Shown: positions 8,029 through 16,002, counted from the stretch's first letter. The stretch: DNA of 64,000 bases from Pseudomonadales bacterium (GCA_028285415.1 JANQPF010000005.1:186001-250000), one strand, 5' to 3'. Translations and numbers: made by a program. The notes: generated by a model not told the origin, from the sequence alone.

Positions 8029-8433
8029 TCATTCGCAAGGTCCCAGATGGGACAGTCTAAACGTCTTACGCTCAGTCTGGTTTGCAAACGAGAAGAATAC
8101 GCGGAAATCTTCTACCCAGCTGTTGTGAACGAAGTACTCAGCGGGGAGCACAGGGTTTGCGCTTGCACCGTAGTAGTAGAGCAAGCTCGTTCCAACGCTC
8201 GCGGTGTGGCCTTCGAAGTCGAGTCCTTCCACGAAAGGGACGTGATCCACTTTGAGGCGACAGACGCTGTCGTAGATATCATCCATAAGTGCTCGATTGT
8301 CGGTGCTTATGGATCTGACGGATTGGTATTGGATGCCGAAACCGCTATCGGTGGCACTCGTGAGGTCGAGTTCGATGACCGAGGCCTGGGCAAGTGCGCT
8401 ACCGACAACGAATGTAATTGTGATGATGTTCAT
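8029..8433 (-). CDS. Exported hypothetical protein
   Basis: 134 residues from an ATG, with a short signal peptide (MNIITITFVVGSALA) and a mature part containing two distant cysteines, several Asp and an aromatic-rich C-terminal half. No family recognised. Leftward, like its neighbours. Confidence 0.5.
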   Translation of the reverse strand: MNIITITFVVGSALAQASVIELDLTSATDSGFGIQYQSVRSISTDNRALMDDIYDSVCRLKVDHVPFVEGLDFEGHTASVGTSLLYYYGASANPVLPAEYFVHNSWVEDFRVFFSFANQTERKTFRLSHLGPCE

Positions 8434-8460
8434 CTGGCACCTGTCACTGTGTTGTCAGCG

Positions 8461-9243
8461 CTACTTCGTTTTCCGCCACAATCTGCGAATTAGAAAGAAA
8501 AGCGGAATCAGTATGACAAGCCAGGGCAGGACATACGCAAATCCGGTAATCGCTTGAGCAATCCCTTGCGATAGATCCTCACCAAACTCGGACAACGCCC
8601 GTCCGATCGGCATGCCGAACGAGCTGTTTGGGTCGACCATCAGGTGAACGCTGAGAATCTGCAGGTCAATCTTTTCCCTGAGGTGCGCCTGCTCGCCGAG
8701 CGCTCGCTCTAATCTCGAAGTGACAGATGCGATTTCCGATGTCACACGAATCAATCCCTGGATATCGTTTTTAGACTGTTCTCTCAGACTTTCGAGATCG
8801 GCGAGGTACTGTCGCAGCATACCTATCTTGTCGGAGACGTCTTTCACGGGTTCGGCGAGATCCTCTACAGACGTCGATTTGTGATGAATGGTGCCGCCTT
8901 CAGCGGCAACCGAGATAAGGCGCTCGACGCCGGAAGGCGAGACTCTCATTCGGACTGATGCACTTGGGTAATCGGAGTGGTTGATGTCGGAAGACAGAAC
9001 CGTGCAAGCCCATTCCGAGGCGTTGTTGCACTGATCGACCACTTTCACATGGGTGTCTTCGAGTTGATCAAGCGGAACTTCGATCCGTACGTTGTGTGTG
9101 TAAGCCAGATAGCCGCCTGAATCGGCCCCGGAAGCCGCATCTGCGAAGAGCATGGAGTTGGTTCCAGAAGGTTCACCTGCCGAACACGAAACACACAATG
9201 ATGCAGCGAACAGGGCTGTGAATAGACGGGTCATAGTTCTCAC
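8461..9243 (-). CDS. DUF4349-type lipoprotein
   Basis: 260 residues. Lipobox VSCSAG (Cys20), a beta-rich domain (about 40-115) with YLAYTHNVRIEVPLDQ as in DUF4349 proteins, a coiled-coil helix pair (about 125-200) and one C-terminal transmembrane segment (about 237-255) followed by Arg/Lys. This order (lipoprotein signal, domain, coiled coil, C-terminal helix) is that of DUF4349. Family function is unknown; it is an envelope protein. The usual DUF4349 gene is chromosomal, so a cassette copy is notable. Confidence 0.75.
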   Translation of the reverse strand: MRTMTRLFTALFAASLCVSCSAGEPSGTNSMLFADAASGADSGGYLAYTHNVRIEVPLDQLEDTHVKVVDQCNNASEWACTVLSSDINHSDYPSASVRMRVSPSGVERLISVAAEGGTIHHKSTSVEDLAEPVKDVSDKIGMLRQYLADLESLREQSKNDIQGLIRVTSEIASVTSRLERALGEQAHLREKIDLQILSVHLMVDPNSSFGMPIGRALSEFGEDLSQGIAQAITGFAYVLPWLVILIPLFFLIRRLWRKTK

Positions 9244-9262
9244 CTTACGGGCATCAACTGAA

Positions 9263-9655
9263 TCATCGCCCGGTAAACCAACGATGCGAACTTGGGATAT
9301 TCAGCAACACGAGCCCGAGCACGTAGCAGCCCAACGGGGCGAATTGGTAAGGCTGCGTTCTCTGTACTTGGACGCTATTCGCGGTATTGGTTGCGTGTTC
9401 AACTTCGTTTTGAAGATACATCTCAGTCTGCCAGATGCTATAAGCCCAGATTGAGATGACCATCAGGATCAGGAGTGAAGCGAACCATCTGGCAACGTTG
9501 TCACGCATCCAGACACGATACAAAACAAAGAGACTTGGCAGGAATATCAGGATCGCAATGGGTTGTAAGTAGGACGTCGCAAGCGCTTGAACCACGGGTA
9601 TGCAGATCAGAAGCAGCGCCGCGACGATGGCTATTGGTCTGGAGAATAATTCCAT
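9263..9655 (-). CDS. Membrane protein of unknown function
   Basis: 130 residues with hydrophobic segments at about 8-26, 30-46, 58-76 and 105-121. Starts with ATG, ends 20 bases before the DUF4349 gene, so the two may be co-transcribed. No motif recognised. Confidence 0.5.
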   Translation of the reverse strand: MELFSRPIAIVAALLLICIPVVQALATSYLQPIAILIFLPSLFVLYRVWMRDNVARWFASLLILMVISIWAYSIWQTEMYLQNEVEHATNTANSVQVQRTQPYQFAPLGCYVLGLVLLNIPSSHRWFTGR

Positions 9656-9764
9656 GACAAACGCATTGTCAGGAGTAGGCCCGTGAGTACATCACTATCG
9701 TCCACATGAATACAACTATCCAATTGAGGTCTGAGGCAATCACGGGGTTGATCCGATAGTAGAT

Positions 9765-9833
9765 GTCGCTAACACTGCCTTGGAACGTATAACTTGCGAC
9801 GCACAAGCCTTGGGTTCAACGGCGTGTCAGGTC
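9765..9833 (-). repeat. attC site (short, divergent)
   Basis: GTCGCTAACACTGCC at the left and GGCGTGTCAGGTC at the right are inverted, with inner arms TTGGAAC and GTTCAA. The stop codon of the gene at 9827 (ACC TGA) is within its right end, as in the intact cassettes. The 9656-9764 stretch to its left holds only a short membrane-like frame without a good start. Confidence 0.65.
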
Positions 9834-10375
9834 TTACGTCGCAGGATGCGTTTGACGATAAGAACAGTCGTGCTGAATGCCACAAAAGGAATACCTATCC
9901 AGATCGCTTCGTTGGCGAGAATATTCAAACCACGCGCACTAAGAAAGCCATCAACGCTCAGAGGGGATGTTGCAATGGGGCGCCAGGGAAAGAAATAGCG
10001 GCTGTTCTCAAATGGTATGAAGAAGCCGACGCCTAGCCCCGCATCTGTGAAAGCATCCAGTACTCCGTGGGACATTGTGGAAAGGAAGCAGAGTGCAACA
10101 ATGCCAATTCCTGGTTTGGAGCCAGAAGGTATGTTTCTGAACATGAGCGCTTTGACCAGAACCGCAGTAATCCCCGCGAACAGAATTGAATGCGTGAATC
10201 CTCGATGGCCAAGCGGATCACCGTATGCAATGCCGAACCTGAATCCGATCACGTCAAGGTCGGGAATGATAGGCAGGACGGCAAGTACAATGAGGAGCCT
10301 TCTCAGCGGTACGTCATGAGGTTTGAGGAGGACCAGAGCTGACCCAACAACGGCGTGAGTGATTACGGTCGGCAT
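9827..10375 (-). CDS. YdjM/DUF457-type membrane metal-dependent hydrolase
   Basis: 182 residues: starts with the family signature TVITHAVVG, followed by hydrophobic segments, IPDLDVI, GHRGFTHSILF, and SHGVLDAFTDAG, the conserved His/Asp positions of the YdjM (DUF457) family of inner-membrane proteins, annotated as putative metal-dependent hydrolases. Four membrane segments. C-terminal residues KT and the TGA come from the attC end. Size is normal for the family, so the gene seems intact. Confidence 0.8.
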   Translation of the reverse strand: MPTVITHAVVGSALVLLKPHDVPLRRLLIVLAVLPIIPDLDVIGFRFGIAYGDPLGHRGFTHSILFAGITAVLVKALMFRNIPSGSKPGIGIVALCFLSTMSHGVLDAFTDAGLGVGFFIPFENSRYFFPWRPIATSPLSVDGFLSARGLNILANEAIWIGIPFVAFSTTVLIVKRILRRKT

Positions 10376-10381
10376 CTGGAT

Positions 10382-10443
10382 CTCACGCCTGGTGTTGCGT
10401 TGGTTGCGTCAAGAGTCTGCGACGACCACGGGCAGGACAAAGT
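10382..10443 (-). repeat. Possible degenerate attC
   Basis: TCACGCCTGGTGTTGCG at the left end resembles the R'-side box of the cassette sites but the core AAC is GGT and no clear complementary right end is present. It lies where a site is expected, between two leftward genes. Confidence 0.3.
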
Positions 10444-10667
10444 CAAATCTTGCGGATGCCACGGCTGAGACCCAGTGCGCCGATGATCATGGAGGTTGTT
10501 CCGAAGGCAGCATTTAGCACATCAACTGAAGTTTCGCGATCGATCAGCACGGTATCCACGAGAACAATAGAACCCACCAGTACGAAAGCACTCCCTGCAG
10601 CGAGCAAGAATTTTCGGTTGGCAGTCATCATGTCTGAAGCGTACATATCGTCATGCGATGAGACCAA
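10443..10667 (-). CDS. Small two-helix membrane protein
   Basis: Up to 74 residues; ATG codons at residues 8, 13 and 14 are alternative starts. Two hydrophobic segments (about 20-40 and 53-68) joined by an acidic loop. Ends with three basic residues. No family recognised. Confidence 0.5.
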   Translation of the reverse strand: MVSSHDDMYASDMMTANRKFLLAAGSAFVLVGSIVLVDTVLIDRETSVDVLNAAFGTTSMIIGALGLSRGIRKI

Positions 10668-10691
10668 ACTATCTTCGATTAACCGGGTATC

Positions 10692-10728
10692 GTGCCGCCT
10701 GGCGCGTCAACTTCTCGTTAGACGGCAC
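10692..10728 (-). repeat. Mini attC (one arm lost)
   Basis: GCCGCCTGGCGCGTCAAC ... CGTTAGACGGCAC: complementary outer ends only 37 bases apart, with the same GCCTGGCGCGTCA start as the mini site at 20418. The central part and one L arm of a full site are missing. Confidence 0.5.
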
Positions 10729-10748
10729 GTCGACTCAGATAATCCTAC

Positions 10749-10944
10749 CTAAAAGTAGTCATCTCGCTGCGAGCCGTCGAAACGGCCAGATTTCATGCAA
10801 CACGCTTTGAAATCTACGACCAGAACCACAGGGACAGGGGTCGTTGCGGCCCAGCTTTTCTGACAGGTACTTGGTGCCGTGTACCACTCTCACGCCACGT
10901 TTCACAGAAGTTTCCGACGGGAATCCTCTGCGGCGTTTGCTCAT
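10749..10944 (-). pseudogene. SEC-C motif zinc-binding protein, frameshifted
   Basis: The product begins [10 protein letters not shown] and contains [15 protein letters not shown], the first half of the SEC-C zinc motif (as at the SecA C-terminus), but the frame then leaves the motif and stops at 10759. Removing one T of the TTT at 10810-10812 (minus strand) restores FKACCMKSG and a natural end (RDDYF, stop at 10749-10751). The motif needs the CC pair, so the present frame cannot bind zinc normally. It is either a real frameshift or a sequencing error. About 64 residues when repaired. Confidence 0.75.
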
Positions 10945-11077
10945 TGGCTCAAAAGGAAATGTCTTTGCTTCGCACGGTAACTCTCCTGCAATCTGGAGTC
11001 GTGAGGATTCTAAGTGAACGTATTCGAAATGCCACCTAAAGTCTGCTTCGACCGACGCGTCTAGTTAAACTCCTTGC

Positions 11078-11632
11078 ATGGCCGAACCTCCGTCCCCTCC
11101 ACAAGAAATTGTTACCGAGCGTCTAGTGCTGCGCTCAGCACGCGCAGGAGACGGTCCTGCTCTGCGAGAGGCAATTGGGGTCTCTCTCAAGGAATTTTTT
11201 CCATGGCTTCCCTTCTCTGCGCGGCTCAGCGACCTGGAGACGATGGAGCGTGTCTCGCAGATAGGCGAACGCGAGTTTCATGACGGTACATCGTTCGTTT
11301 GGCGCGTCTGGGCACCGCAAGGCCTTCTTGTAGGGTCGGTTGATTTACATTCGATCGACCACTCCGTCCCGAGCTGTGAGATAGGGTATTGGCTTCGCTC
11401 GGATCGTACCGGGTTGGGGTTCGCACGGGAGTTTGTTTCCGCAGCGATCCAAGTCGCGCACGATGTCCTCAAAGTTCAGCGTATTGAGGCACGATGTGAT
11501 GTGCGTAACGTGCGCGCATGTGGGTTCGCAGAAAAACTAGGCTTCGAGTTTGAAGGCATCGCTCGCAATGAGTATCGAGACGCAGCTGGGGACCTGGGTA
11601 GCAGGAAAGTGTTTGCTCTAGTACGCGGTTGA
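11078..11632 (+). CDS. GNAT acetyltransferase, RimJ/RimL type
   Basis: 184 residues with the RimJ/RimL pattern: IVTERLVLRSARAGDGPAL at the N-terminus, IGYWLRSDRTGLGFA (acetyl-CoA motif) at about 108-122, RIEARCDVRNVRACGFAEKLGF near the end. Such enzymes acetylate N-termini of ribosomal proteins or small molecules; the acceptor here is unknown. One of three rightward genes in the array, so it needs its own promoter in the 133-base gap upstream. Convergent with the PhyH-type cassette. Confidence 0.85.
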   Translation: MAEPPSPPQEIVTERLVLRSARAGDGPALREAIGVSLKEFFPWLPFSARLSDLETMERVSQIGEREFHDGTSFVWRVWAPQGLLVGSVDLHSIDHSVPSCEIGYWLRSDRTGLGFAREFVSAAIQVAHDVLKVQRIEARCDVRNVRACGFAEKLGFEFEGIARNEYRDAAGDLGSRKVFALVRG

Positions 11633-11644
11633 GGGAACATGCTC

Positions 11645-11700
11645 AGTTAGCACGTCAGTCATGCTCTTCATGATCGTGAGGTGGACCATTGTCAGGCGTC
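11645..11700 (-). repeat. attC right half
   Basis: GTTAGCACGTCAG, an inner motif shared by most complete sites, then GTCAGGCGTC at 11691-11700. The last ten bases also encode the Asp-Ala-stop end of the PhyH gene. The left half would fall within the 3' end of the opposing GNAT gene and is not recognisable. Confidence 0.6.
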
Positions 11701-12348
11701 ATAGTGCCATGAATAGTCATGGGGAAGCTCTTTGGGCGCAAACAGGAAGTGTAAGACGAGGCGGGAGTTGGAATCGCGGAGCTTGGCCGAACCGTGGATT
11801 GTCGTCGGGCAGAGAACGATTGCGTCACCGGCCTCTGCCCCAACTGGGATAGCTGTCGAGTCTGCTGGTTCATCGTGCAGATGCGATCCGGGTTCGAACA
11901 AAATGTCGCCTTCAGGGGCATCGTCAAGATTTAGTCTAACGGCTACGCATTGATCGAGAATGTCCCTGGGTGGGCGGAAGCAGGTGAGCCCTTCTTTTGT
12001 ACCTGCGCATGGCCAGGATCCCTCCCCTCTCAGAGGAAATACCATGTCGCGATGCATTTTTAGTGACCAGTTATGGTCTCTCGTTTTATTGAATAGAGTG
12101 CAAAGCACCGAGCGCTTCTTGGAGAGGAATGGCGAGAGCAGAATGTGATTTCTTAGATCCGCTGCCAGATCCCTGATGGAGGGCACGTCCAGCATCCTAC
12201 GAGTACCAGAGGTTCCTAGATCAGGCAGTTCGTTCTTGATCTGACGACACTCCGATATGGAAAGAGCATGTTTTACAACGGTGCATCCTCTGCGCTCGAA
12301 TTCGTAGAGATGATTCGGCATTACATCTGACACCATGTTGAGCGGCAT
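11692..12348 (-). CDS. Phytanoyl-CoA dioxygenase (PhyH)-type 2-oxoglutarate/Fe(II) enzyme
   Basis: From the ATG at 12346-12348 the product has about 218 residues. It carries the PhyH-type facial triad: HxD in MHRDMVF and a distal His in TIHGSAKLRDSNSR, with Arg of the last motif as 2-oxoglutarate ligand. Family members hydroxylate lipids or small metabolites. Substrate unknown. The frame is open to 12453 but would overlap the next gene by 32 bases. C-terminal Asp-Ala and the TGA are supplied by attC. Confidence 0.75.
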   Translation of the reverse strand: MPLNMVSDVMPNHLYEFERRGCTVVKHALSISECRQIKNELPDLGTSGTRRMLDVPSIRDLAADLRNHILLSPFLSKKRSVLCTLFNKTRDHNWSLKMHRDMVFPLRGEGSWPCAGTKEGLTCFRPPRDILDQCVAVRLNLDDAPEGDILFEPGSHLHDEPADSTAIPVGAEAGDAIVLCPTTIHGSAKLRDSNSRLVLHFLFAPKELPHDYSWHYDA

Positions 12349-12421
12349 CCAATATTTATTGCCTGCAGACTTAGCAGTGGAGTTCCTCTGATTCGGTTTA
12401 GAAGTATTGTAGCCGCTGGTC

Positions 12422-12883
12422 TTACTTGACTCTTCGTTCCGCGTAGCGTCCACCTAGATACTGGAAGCAGCCTACCAGCAACCCAACGGCAAGATTGGCG
12501 ACGGGACCGCTAGCGAGACGAAATAGCGAACCGACAGAAAACACGATGAGTATCAGCAGGGTAAGTGGTAGACGATCCTGTCCTTTTGTGGTGTAGACAG
12601 TCATATAACCGGCTGCAAACGAGAAGAGCAGCCCAAGCGTGATGGCTCCGATATGTGGAATTGACAGTTGCGGTTGGAGTACTTGAGACACGGCTTCGGC
12701 AACGGTTTCCTGTGACTCTCCGGCGAGGATGAGGTAGAGGCCAGAAACCAGCATCGCTAGAACTTTTGTGGCAAACGCCCCGGCAAATTCGATCGAGATA
12801 CCGACAAGCACTGCCTTGCCAACACCGCCATTTCGATTGGGTTCGTGATCTTTGATATCTGAATCTGGAAGGTCCCAGCTCAT
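12422..12883 (-). CDS. Four-helix membrane protein
   Basis: 153 residues: a charged N-terminus (about 1-20), then hydrophobic segments near 24-52, 75-95, 103-120 and 127-143, ending in basic residues. No family recognised. Lies 73 bases upstream of the PhyH-type gene with no clear attC between them, so both may sit in one cassette. Confidence 0.5.
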   Translation of the reverse strand: MSWDLPDSDIKDHEPNRNGGVGKAVLVGISIEFAGAFATKVLAMLVSGLYLILAGESQETVAEAVSQVLQPQLSIPHIGAITLGLLFSFAAGYMTVYTTKGQDRLPLTLLILIVFSVGSLFRLASGPVANLAVGLLVGCFQYLGGRYAERRVK

Positions 12884-12892
12884 CTTGTGAAT

Positions 12893-12966
12893 CCCCTCAA
12901 CGTTGTGGACTGCGTTGAACGAAAGTGGTCGTTAGCACGTTAGTTTCAAGGGTGCCTTTGAGGTCA
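12893..12966 (-). repeat. attC site (divergent, 74 bp)
   Basis: Left CCCTCAACGTTGTGGACTGCGTTGAAC-type arm is mirrored by GTTTCAAG ... GCCTTTGAGG at the right; the inner motif GTTAGCACGTTAG is shared with other sites. Sits exactly between two leftward genes. Confidence 0.6.
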
Positions 12967-12973
12967 CGTGGAA

Positions 12974-13507
12974 TTACTCCTCTGATTGTTTGCTTGCTGA
13001 CACTGCGAATGCTCGATTCGCACTAAGAAACTGCTGAGTTTTAGAATCAGCCTCTAACGTGCACTCCACCGTGTCATCCAAGGGGAGGTCTTCAGGCACA
13101 GAGTATCGCAGCAGCGCGAATCCATCGCCTCGCGCGCCGTAGAATGGATAACGGATTTTTTCGATGTGCTGGTCGAGGACTATTGCGTTGTGGGTTTCGC
13201 AGGTGATACGCACAGAAATCCGCTCGTCTCGGCCTTCAAAAGGGTAAGGTAGTTCCATTACCTCAATGTTGATCTTGTACTTACCGGCGTATGGGATGTT
13301 CATATCCCATCTCACAGAGGCGTTCTCTGAGAAATCTTCTGCGACTCGAGCGACAGGATCGTATAAATCTTTTTTGGGGAATAGGAACTGGGCAACCTTT
13401 CTTGGATCAGTACCCCATAAGCCTCTGTGTAGCTGTGTGTTGAAAGTCGGGAGCAGCAGCGCACCCAACAATAGGAAAATGAGCAGCAAGCTCAGTCGTT
13501 TTGCCAA
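12974..13507 (-). CDS. Membrane-anchored exported protein, unknown
   Basis: 177 residues from a TTG at 13505-13507 (no ATG nearby). One N-terminal hydrophobic segment (about 4-20) serves as anchor or signal; the rest is a soluble beta-rich domain with two cysteines (ITCETH and ECTLEA). The start MAKRLSLLLIFLLLGALLLP is typical of a type II anchor. No family recognised. Confidence 0.5.
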   Translation of the reverse strand: MAKRLSLLLIFLLLGALLLPTFNTQLHRGLWGTDPRKVAQFLFPKKDLYDPVARVAEDFSENASVRWDMNIPYAGKYKINIEVMELPYPFEGRDERISVRITCETHNAIVLDQHIEKIRYPFYGARGDGFALLRYSVPEDLPLDDTVECTLEADSKTQQFLSANRAFAVSASKQSEE

Positions 13508-13590
13508 TCTATTCCCTCAAAACTTAGGGCATTCTACGGTTAGCGCCAGATACTATCGTAGTACCTTGCTTTGGTGTGGGATGGATAGTG

Positions 13591-13618
13591 CGTCAGCTTC
13601 ACCTGCTCGTCAGGCGTC
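13591..13618 (-). repeat. attC right half
   Basis: GCGTCAGCTTCACCTGCTCGTCAGGCGTC matches the right arm of complete sites (CAGCTCCAACTGCTTGTTAGGCGTC). It encodes the Asp-Ala-stop end of the gene at 13610. A possible left part (about 13527-13550) is unclear. Confidence 0.6.
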
Positions 13619-14110
13619 GACTGATTCTTCTTCCGGATCGTTCTCGCATTTACACAGCTTCTCAGCCTGCCATGTCTCGACGACGGACCAAGTTTCATAC
13701 AGGTTGTAGAACCATACGCAGTTGCGACCCTCGGCAAGAAGTCGATCTGGTATGTGAAATGACTCTACCAACTCATTTCCAAGATAAATCTTTACCAGCG
13801 GATTGGAAGAAGAGAAAGGATACCGAGTGCTTCTGTCTGAGGCAGGTTTGACCACGGGACCGTCATCGACCTGAATCCGGTAGTCGAAGGGTCCCAATGA
13901 GCCCCTTTTGGAGCCGATGTCGCCCTTTTTCTCAGCTACCGGACTGAAGCAAATGGAATCCGCGTTAACCGAGTTACAAAGGATGCCTGTTAGTAGCGTC
14001 AAAACGACGAAGCCAACTCGTCCAATTCCGGGTGCTCGCTTGAGCGGTGAACGCAGAATGACATCAAGAACTGAGCGTACGAGGAAGCGCGTTTGGATTG
14101 AGTAAATCAT
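13610..14110 (-). CDS. Exported hypothetical protein
   Basis: 166 residues. An N-terminal basic region precedes a signal-like segment (VGFVVLTLLTGILC, about 32-46). If so the real start may lie closer to it. The mature part has six cysteines, including the pair KLCKCEND near the end. Its last residues Asp-Ala and the stop come from the attC end. Function not recognisable. Confidence 0.5.
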   Translation of the reverse strand: MIYSIQTRFLVRSVLDVILRSPLKRAPGIGRVGFVVLTLLTGILCNSVNADSICFSPVAEKKGDIGSKRGSLGPFDYRIQVDDGPVVKPASDRSTRYPFSSSNPLVKIYLGNELVESFHIPDRLLAEGRNCVWFYNLYETWSVVETWQAEKLCKCENDPEEESVDA

Positions 14111-14119
14111 CCTCAGTGA

Positions 14120-14425
14120 TCAATAAGGATTTTGATCCAGGTAAATTACCAGTAAGAACGCTGCAAGCGCCCAGCCCATTGCCAGGATGTAAAGTACTTG
14201 AATCCGATGCCATGAAAAGCTCAGCGTCGGGTCTACCTTTTTGCGGCCGTACCAGAATCCCCATGTTCCAACGGAGGCTGAGATTATGGGGTGAAACAGT
14301 GAAAGATGATTCTCAACGGTATAAGCAAAAGCTATGAATGCCAACGGCGCAAAGCCTATCGCCAGAAAGGTTGGCCATCCGGCCTTGCGGTGCGGAGTAG
14401 ACGCCTTTTCAGAGCCCTCCGTCAC
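14120..14425 (-). CDS. Membrane protein, coupled to the upstream gene
   Basis: The frame is open to 14548, but the GTG at 14423-14425 forms a GTGA overlap with the TGA of the upstream gene, which is the likely start (about 101 residues). Three hydrophobic segments and an aromatic-rich GTWGFWYGRKK loop. No family recognised. The overlap suggests the pair is one translationally coupled unit. Confidence 0.5.
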   Translation of the reverse strand: MTEGSEKASTPHRKAGWPTFLAIGFAPLAFIAFAYTVENHLSLFHPIISASVGTWGFWYGRKKVDPTLSFSWHRIQVLYILAMGWALAAFLLVIYLDQNPY

Positions 14426-14952
14426 TGGTACGTCTGAATCATGGAAAGAAACTTCTCTCTGGAAGTGTTGAATCCGTTTTGCGAGCGTGAACTTAGAACG
14501 AATACGTAGAAGTACTCGTCGTCCTCTCCATAGGCGGATTGTTCCCAATTCCCCATATCAACCGGGACAAAGTAGTAAGAATCTAACTTCATACCATCGG
14601 CGGTAGCCAGTCGCCCGGCTTTCTCGGTTGTGTACCCCGCTTCTTCGAACGAGCGCAGCTTGTCCTCAACCAGCTGTGCGAAAGTCTGTTCGGGCACACG
14701 AGGTTTGTAGATCGCCTGGGCATACATGACAGTTTCAGCGTTCGAAAAGCTGAAGCCGTCTGGAGCTAGCGCGTTAAATCGATAGTAAAGGCTGTTGTTT
14801 CGATCATGATGCCAACCCTCGATGTCGGATATTTTTGGCCACCAGTAGAAGCAAAGCCCTGTTTCGCAGGAGACCGCAATCTTCTCGATTTCCCCGGAAT
14901 AGACGGATTGCGCTAGCAGCAGAAGAACGATTGTACTGAGGGTGTTTCGCAT
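14422..14952 (-). CDS. Exported hypothetical protein
   Basis: 176 residues with a clean signal peptide (MRNTLSTIVLLLLAQSVYSG) and a soluble mature domain; two close cysteines (SCETGLC) and aromatic-rich stretches. Two thirds in, LDSYYFVPVD and EYFYVFVLSSRS suggest a beta-sandwich. Unknown function. First gene of the coupled pair. Confidence 0.55.
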   Translation of the reverse strand: MRNTLSTIVLLLLAQSVYSGEIEKIAVSCETGLCFYWWPKISDIEGWHHDRNNSLYYRFNALAPDGFSFSNAETVMYAQAIYKPRVPEQTFAQLVEDKLRSFEEAGYTTEKAGRLATADGMKLDSYYFVPVDMGNWEQSAYGEDDEYFYVFVLSSRSQNGFNTSREKFLSMIQTYQ

Positions 14953-14976
14953 GACGCTGCGTTCTAACGCTGGGGC

Positions 14977-15219
14977 TCACTCTCGCTTAACGGCGAGAGC
15001 AGCGCACTGGGGACAGACGCGAATTTCCTTTTCAATCTCAAAACCTTCGCCACCTGAATCGTTTCGGTAGATCTTACGATTCATACCGGGATGCTTTGGA
15101 TCCAGAAGTTTATTTGCATTGGCCCTGAAAGGGTAAGTGCGTTTTCTGAGTTGGACGGTGATGAGGGTGGCAGGGACTTTTGGAAGGACTACAGAATTAC
15201 AGAGTTCACATACATACAC
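14977..15219 (-). CDS. Small double-CxxC zinc-ribbon-like protein
   Basis: 80 residues from a GTG at 15217-15219 (a stop lies shortly upstream). CELC near the N-terminus and CPQC near the C-terminus make a likely four-cysteine zinc site around a basic core. Possibly a nucleic-acid or protein-binding adaptor; no family recognised. Confidence 0.5.
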   Translation of the reverse strand: MYVCELCNSVVLPKVPATLITVQLRKRTYPFRANANKLLDPKHPGMNRKIYRNDSGGEGFEIEKEIRVCPQCAALAVKRE

Positions 15220-15238
15220 ATTCTCCGGCTATGTCATT

Positions 15239-15264
15239 CCTCCAGGTAGCCGATCCCCTGGAGG
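15239..15264. repeat. Inverted repeat, 8-bp stem
   Basis: CCTCCAGG and CCTGGAGG are perfect inverted copies with a 10-base loop, in the gap upstream of the zinc-ribbon gene. There is no T-run. A second imperfect stem (CCCGCAA at about 15280, TTGCGGG at about 15310) follows, and GCCGTTAGCCGGC near 15350 looks like an attC right end, so the gap may hold an unusual attC. Confidence 0.4.
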
Positions 15265-15369
15265 TGTAGTTGAAGAGACCCGCAAGCGGGGCGCGCGATT
15301 CTAGACCCTTTGCGGGCTGGTGAGCAAGACGTCCAGCATGTGTTCACCGACTGCCGTTAGCCGGCGTAC

Positions 15370-15789
15370 TCAGTGCGCGGGTGACATGATGTTGATTGCT
15401 ACGATCATCGCAATCGTGATGACGGCGAAGAGCAAGGAAACAACATAGACCTCAACTTTTGGAATAGGGGGGTTCGGAAACCATACTAACCTGTAGGCGT
15501 AGAGGTAGCTCAAGCCTCCTAGCATCAGTACCCCGGGATAAGGATGCGGCGCGCCGAAATAGGGGATTAGAACGAGGGCAAAGCCCAGGAGCATCAATGA
15601 AATTTTCACCGGCCACGGGCGGGGCCCTGTCAACAGTATGAGCGGAAAGAGAAGGGACAGTTCCTGCGCGAAAGGCATTGGAATGTCCCTCAGCGGGTTT
15701 TTCTCCGGAAACCAACTGTCATAGACAAGCAGTACGACAAGAGTGAGTATTACTGCGCTTGTCCAAAGTTCCTTCTGGTTCTGCGACAT
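15370..15789 (-). CDS. Membrane protein of unknown function
   Basis: 139 residues with hydrophobic segments around 10-24, 41-55, 62-76, 84-100 and 113-134. N-terminus Gln/Asn/Lys-rich. No motif recognised. Starts with ATG. Confidence 0.5.
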   Translation of the reverse strand: MSQNQKELWTSAVILTLVVLLVYDSWFPEKNPLRDIPMPFAQELSLLFPLILLTGPRPWPVKISLMLLGFALVLIPYFGAPHPYPGVLMLGGLSYLYAYRLVWFPNPPIPKVEVYVVSLLFAVITIAMIVAINIMSPAH

Positions 15790-15920
15790 AAACCCTGGTT
15801 GATACTGACTAGGCCGCTAACACAGAGTGTCGAGTTGTTTGCGTGGCCAGCATGGAAGAGACAGACGACCCATATTCCGACTATGGTAAGCAAACTTGCG
15901 AGTAGCGCGACACCGCCCAT
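15750..15920 (-). CDS. Possible small membrane protein (56 aa)
   Basis: An ATG at 15918-15920, just left of an attC half site at 15923, opens a 56-codon frame with one strong hydrophobic segment (VALLASLLTIVGIWVVCLF). Its position directly after an R' box is where a cassette gene should start. The frame passes another attC-like box at 15811 and runs 40 bases into the next gene, so its natural end is doubtful. Confidence 0.35.
   Translation of the reverse strand: MGGVALLASLLTIVGIWVVCLFHAGHANNSTLCVSGLVSINQGLCRRTRRNFGQAQ
15811..15840 (-). repeat. attC left half, degenerate
   Basis: AGGCCGCTAACACAGAGTG resembles the left ends GACGCCTAACACTGCG of full sites. No matching right arm. Confidence 0.35.
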
Positions 15921-15922
15921 AA

Positions 15923-15972
15923 GACGCCTACCACTGTGTTGAGCTGCGTTCGTGAAGGCCGGTGCGAGTCAG
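15923..15972 (-). repeat. attC left half
   Basis: GACGCCTACCACTGTGTTGAGCTGCGTTCGTGAAGGCCGG follows the complete sites closely through the first arm and the ACCGGCGCGA-like core, then stops. The right half is missing before the next gene, so the cassette to the right probably cannot be excised precisely. Confidence 0.6.
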
Positions 15973-16002
15973 TGTGCTCCTGTGAGACTCCGCTTCTTGA
16001 TT

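Noticed and set aside
15239-15360. Rho-independent terminator from two stems
   Set aside because: Stems have no T-run and lie where an attC is expected; kept only as an inverted repeat.
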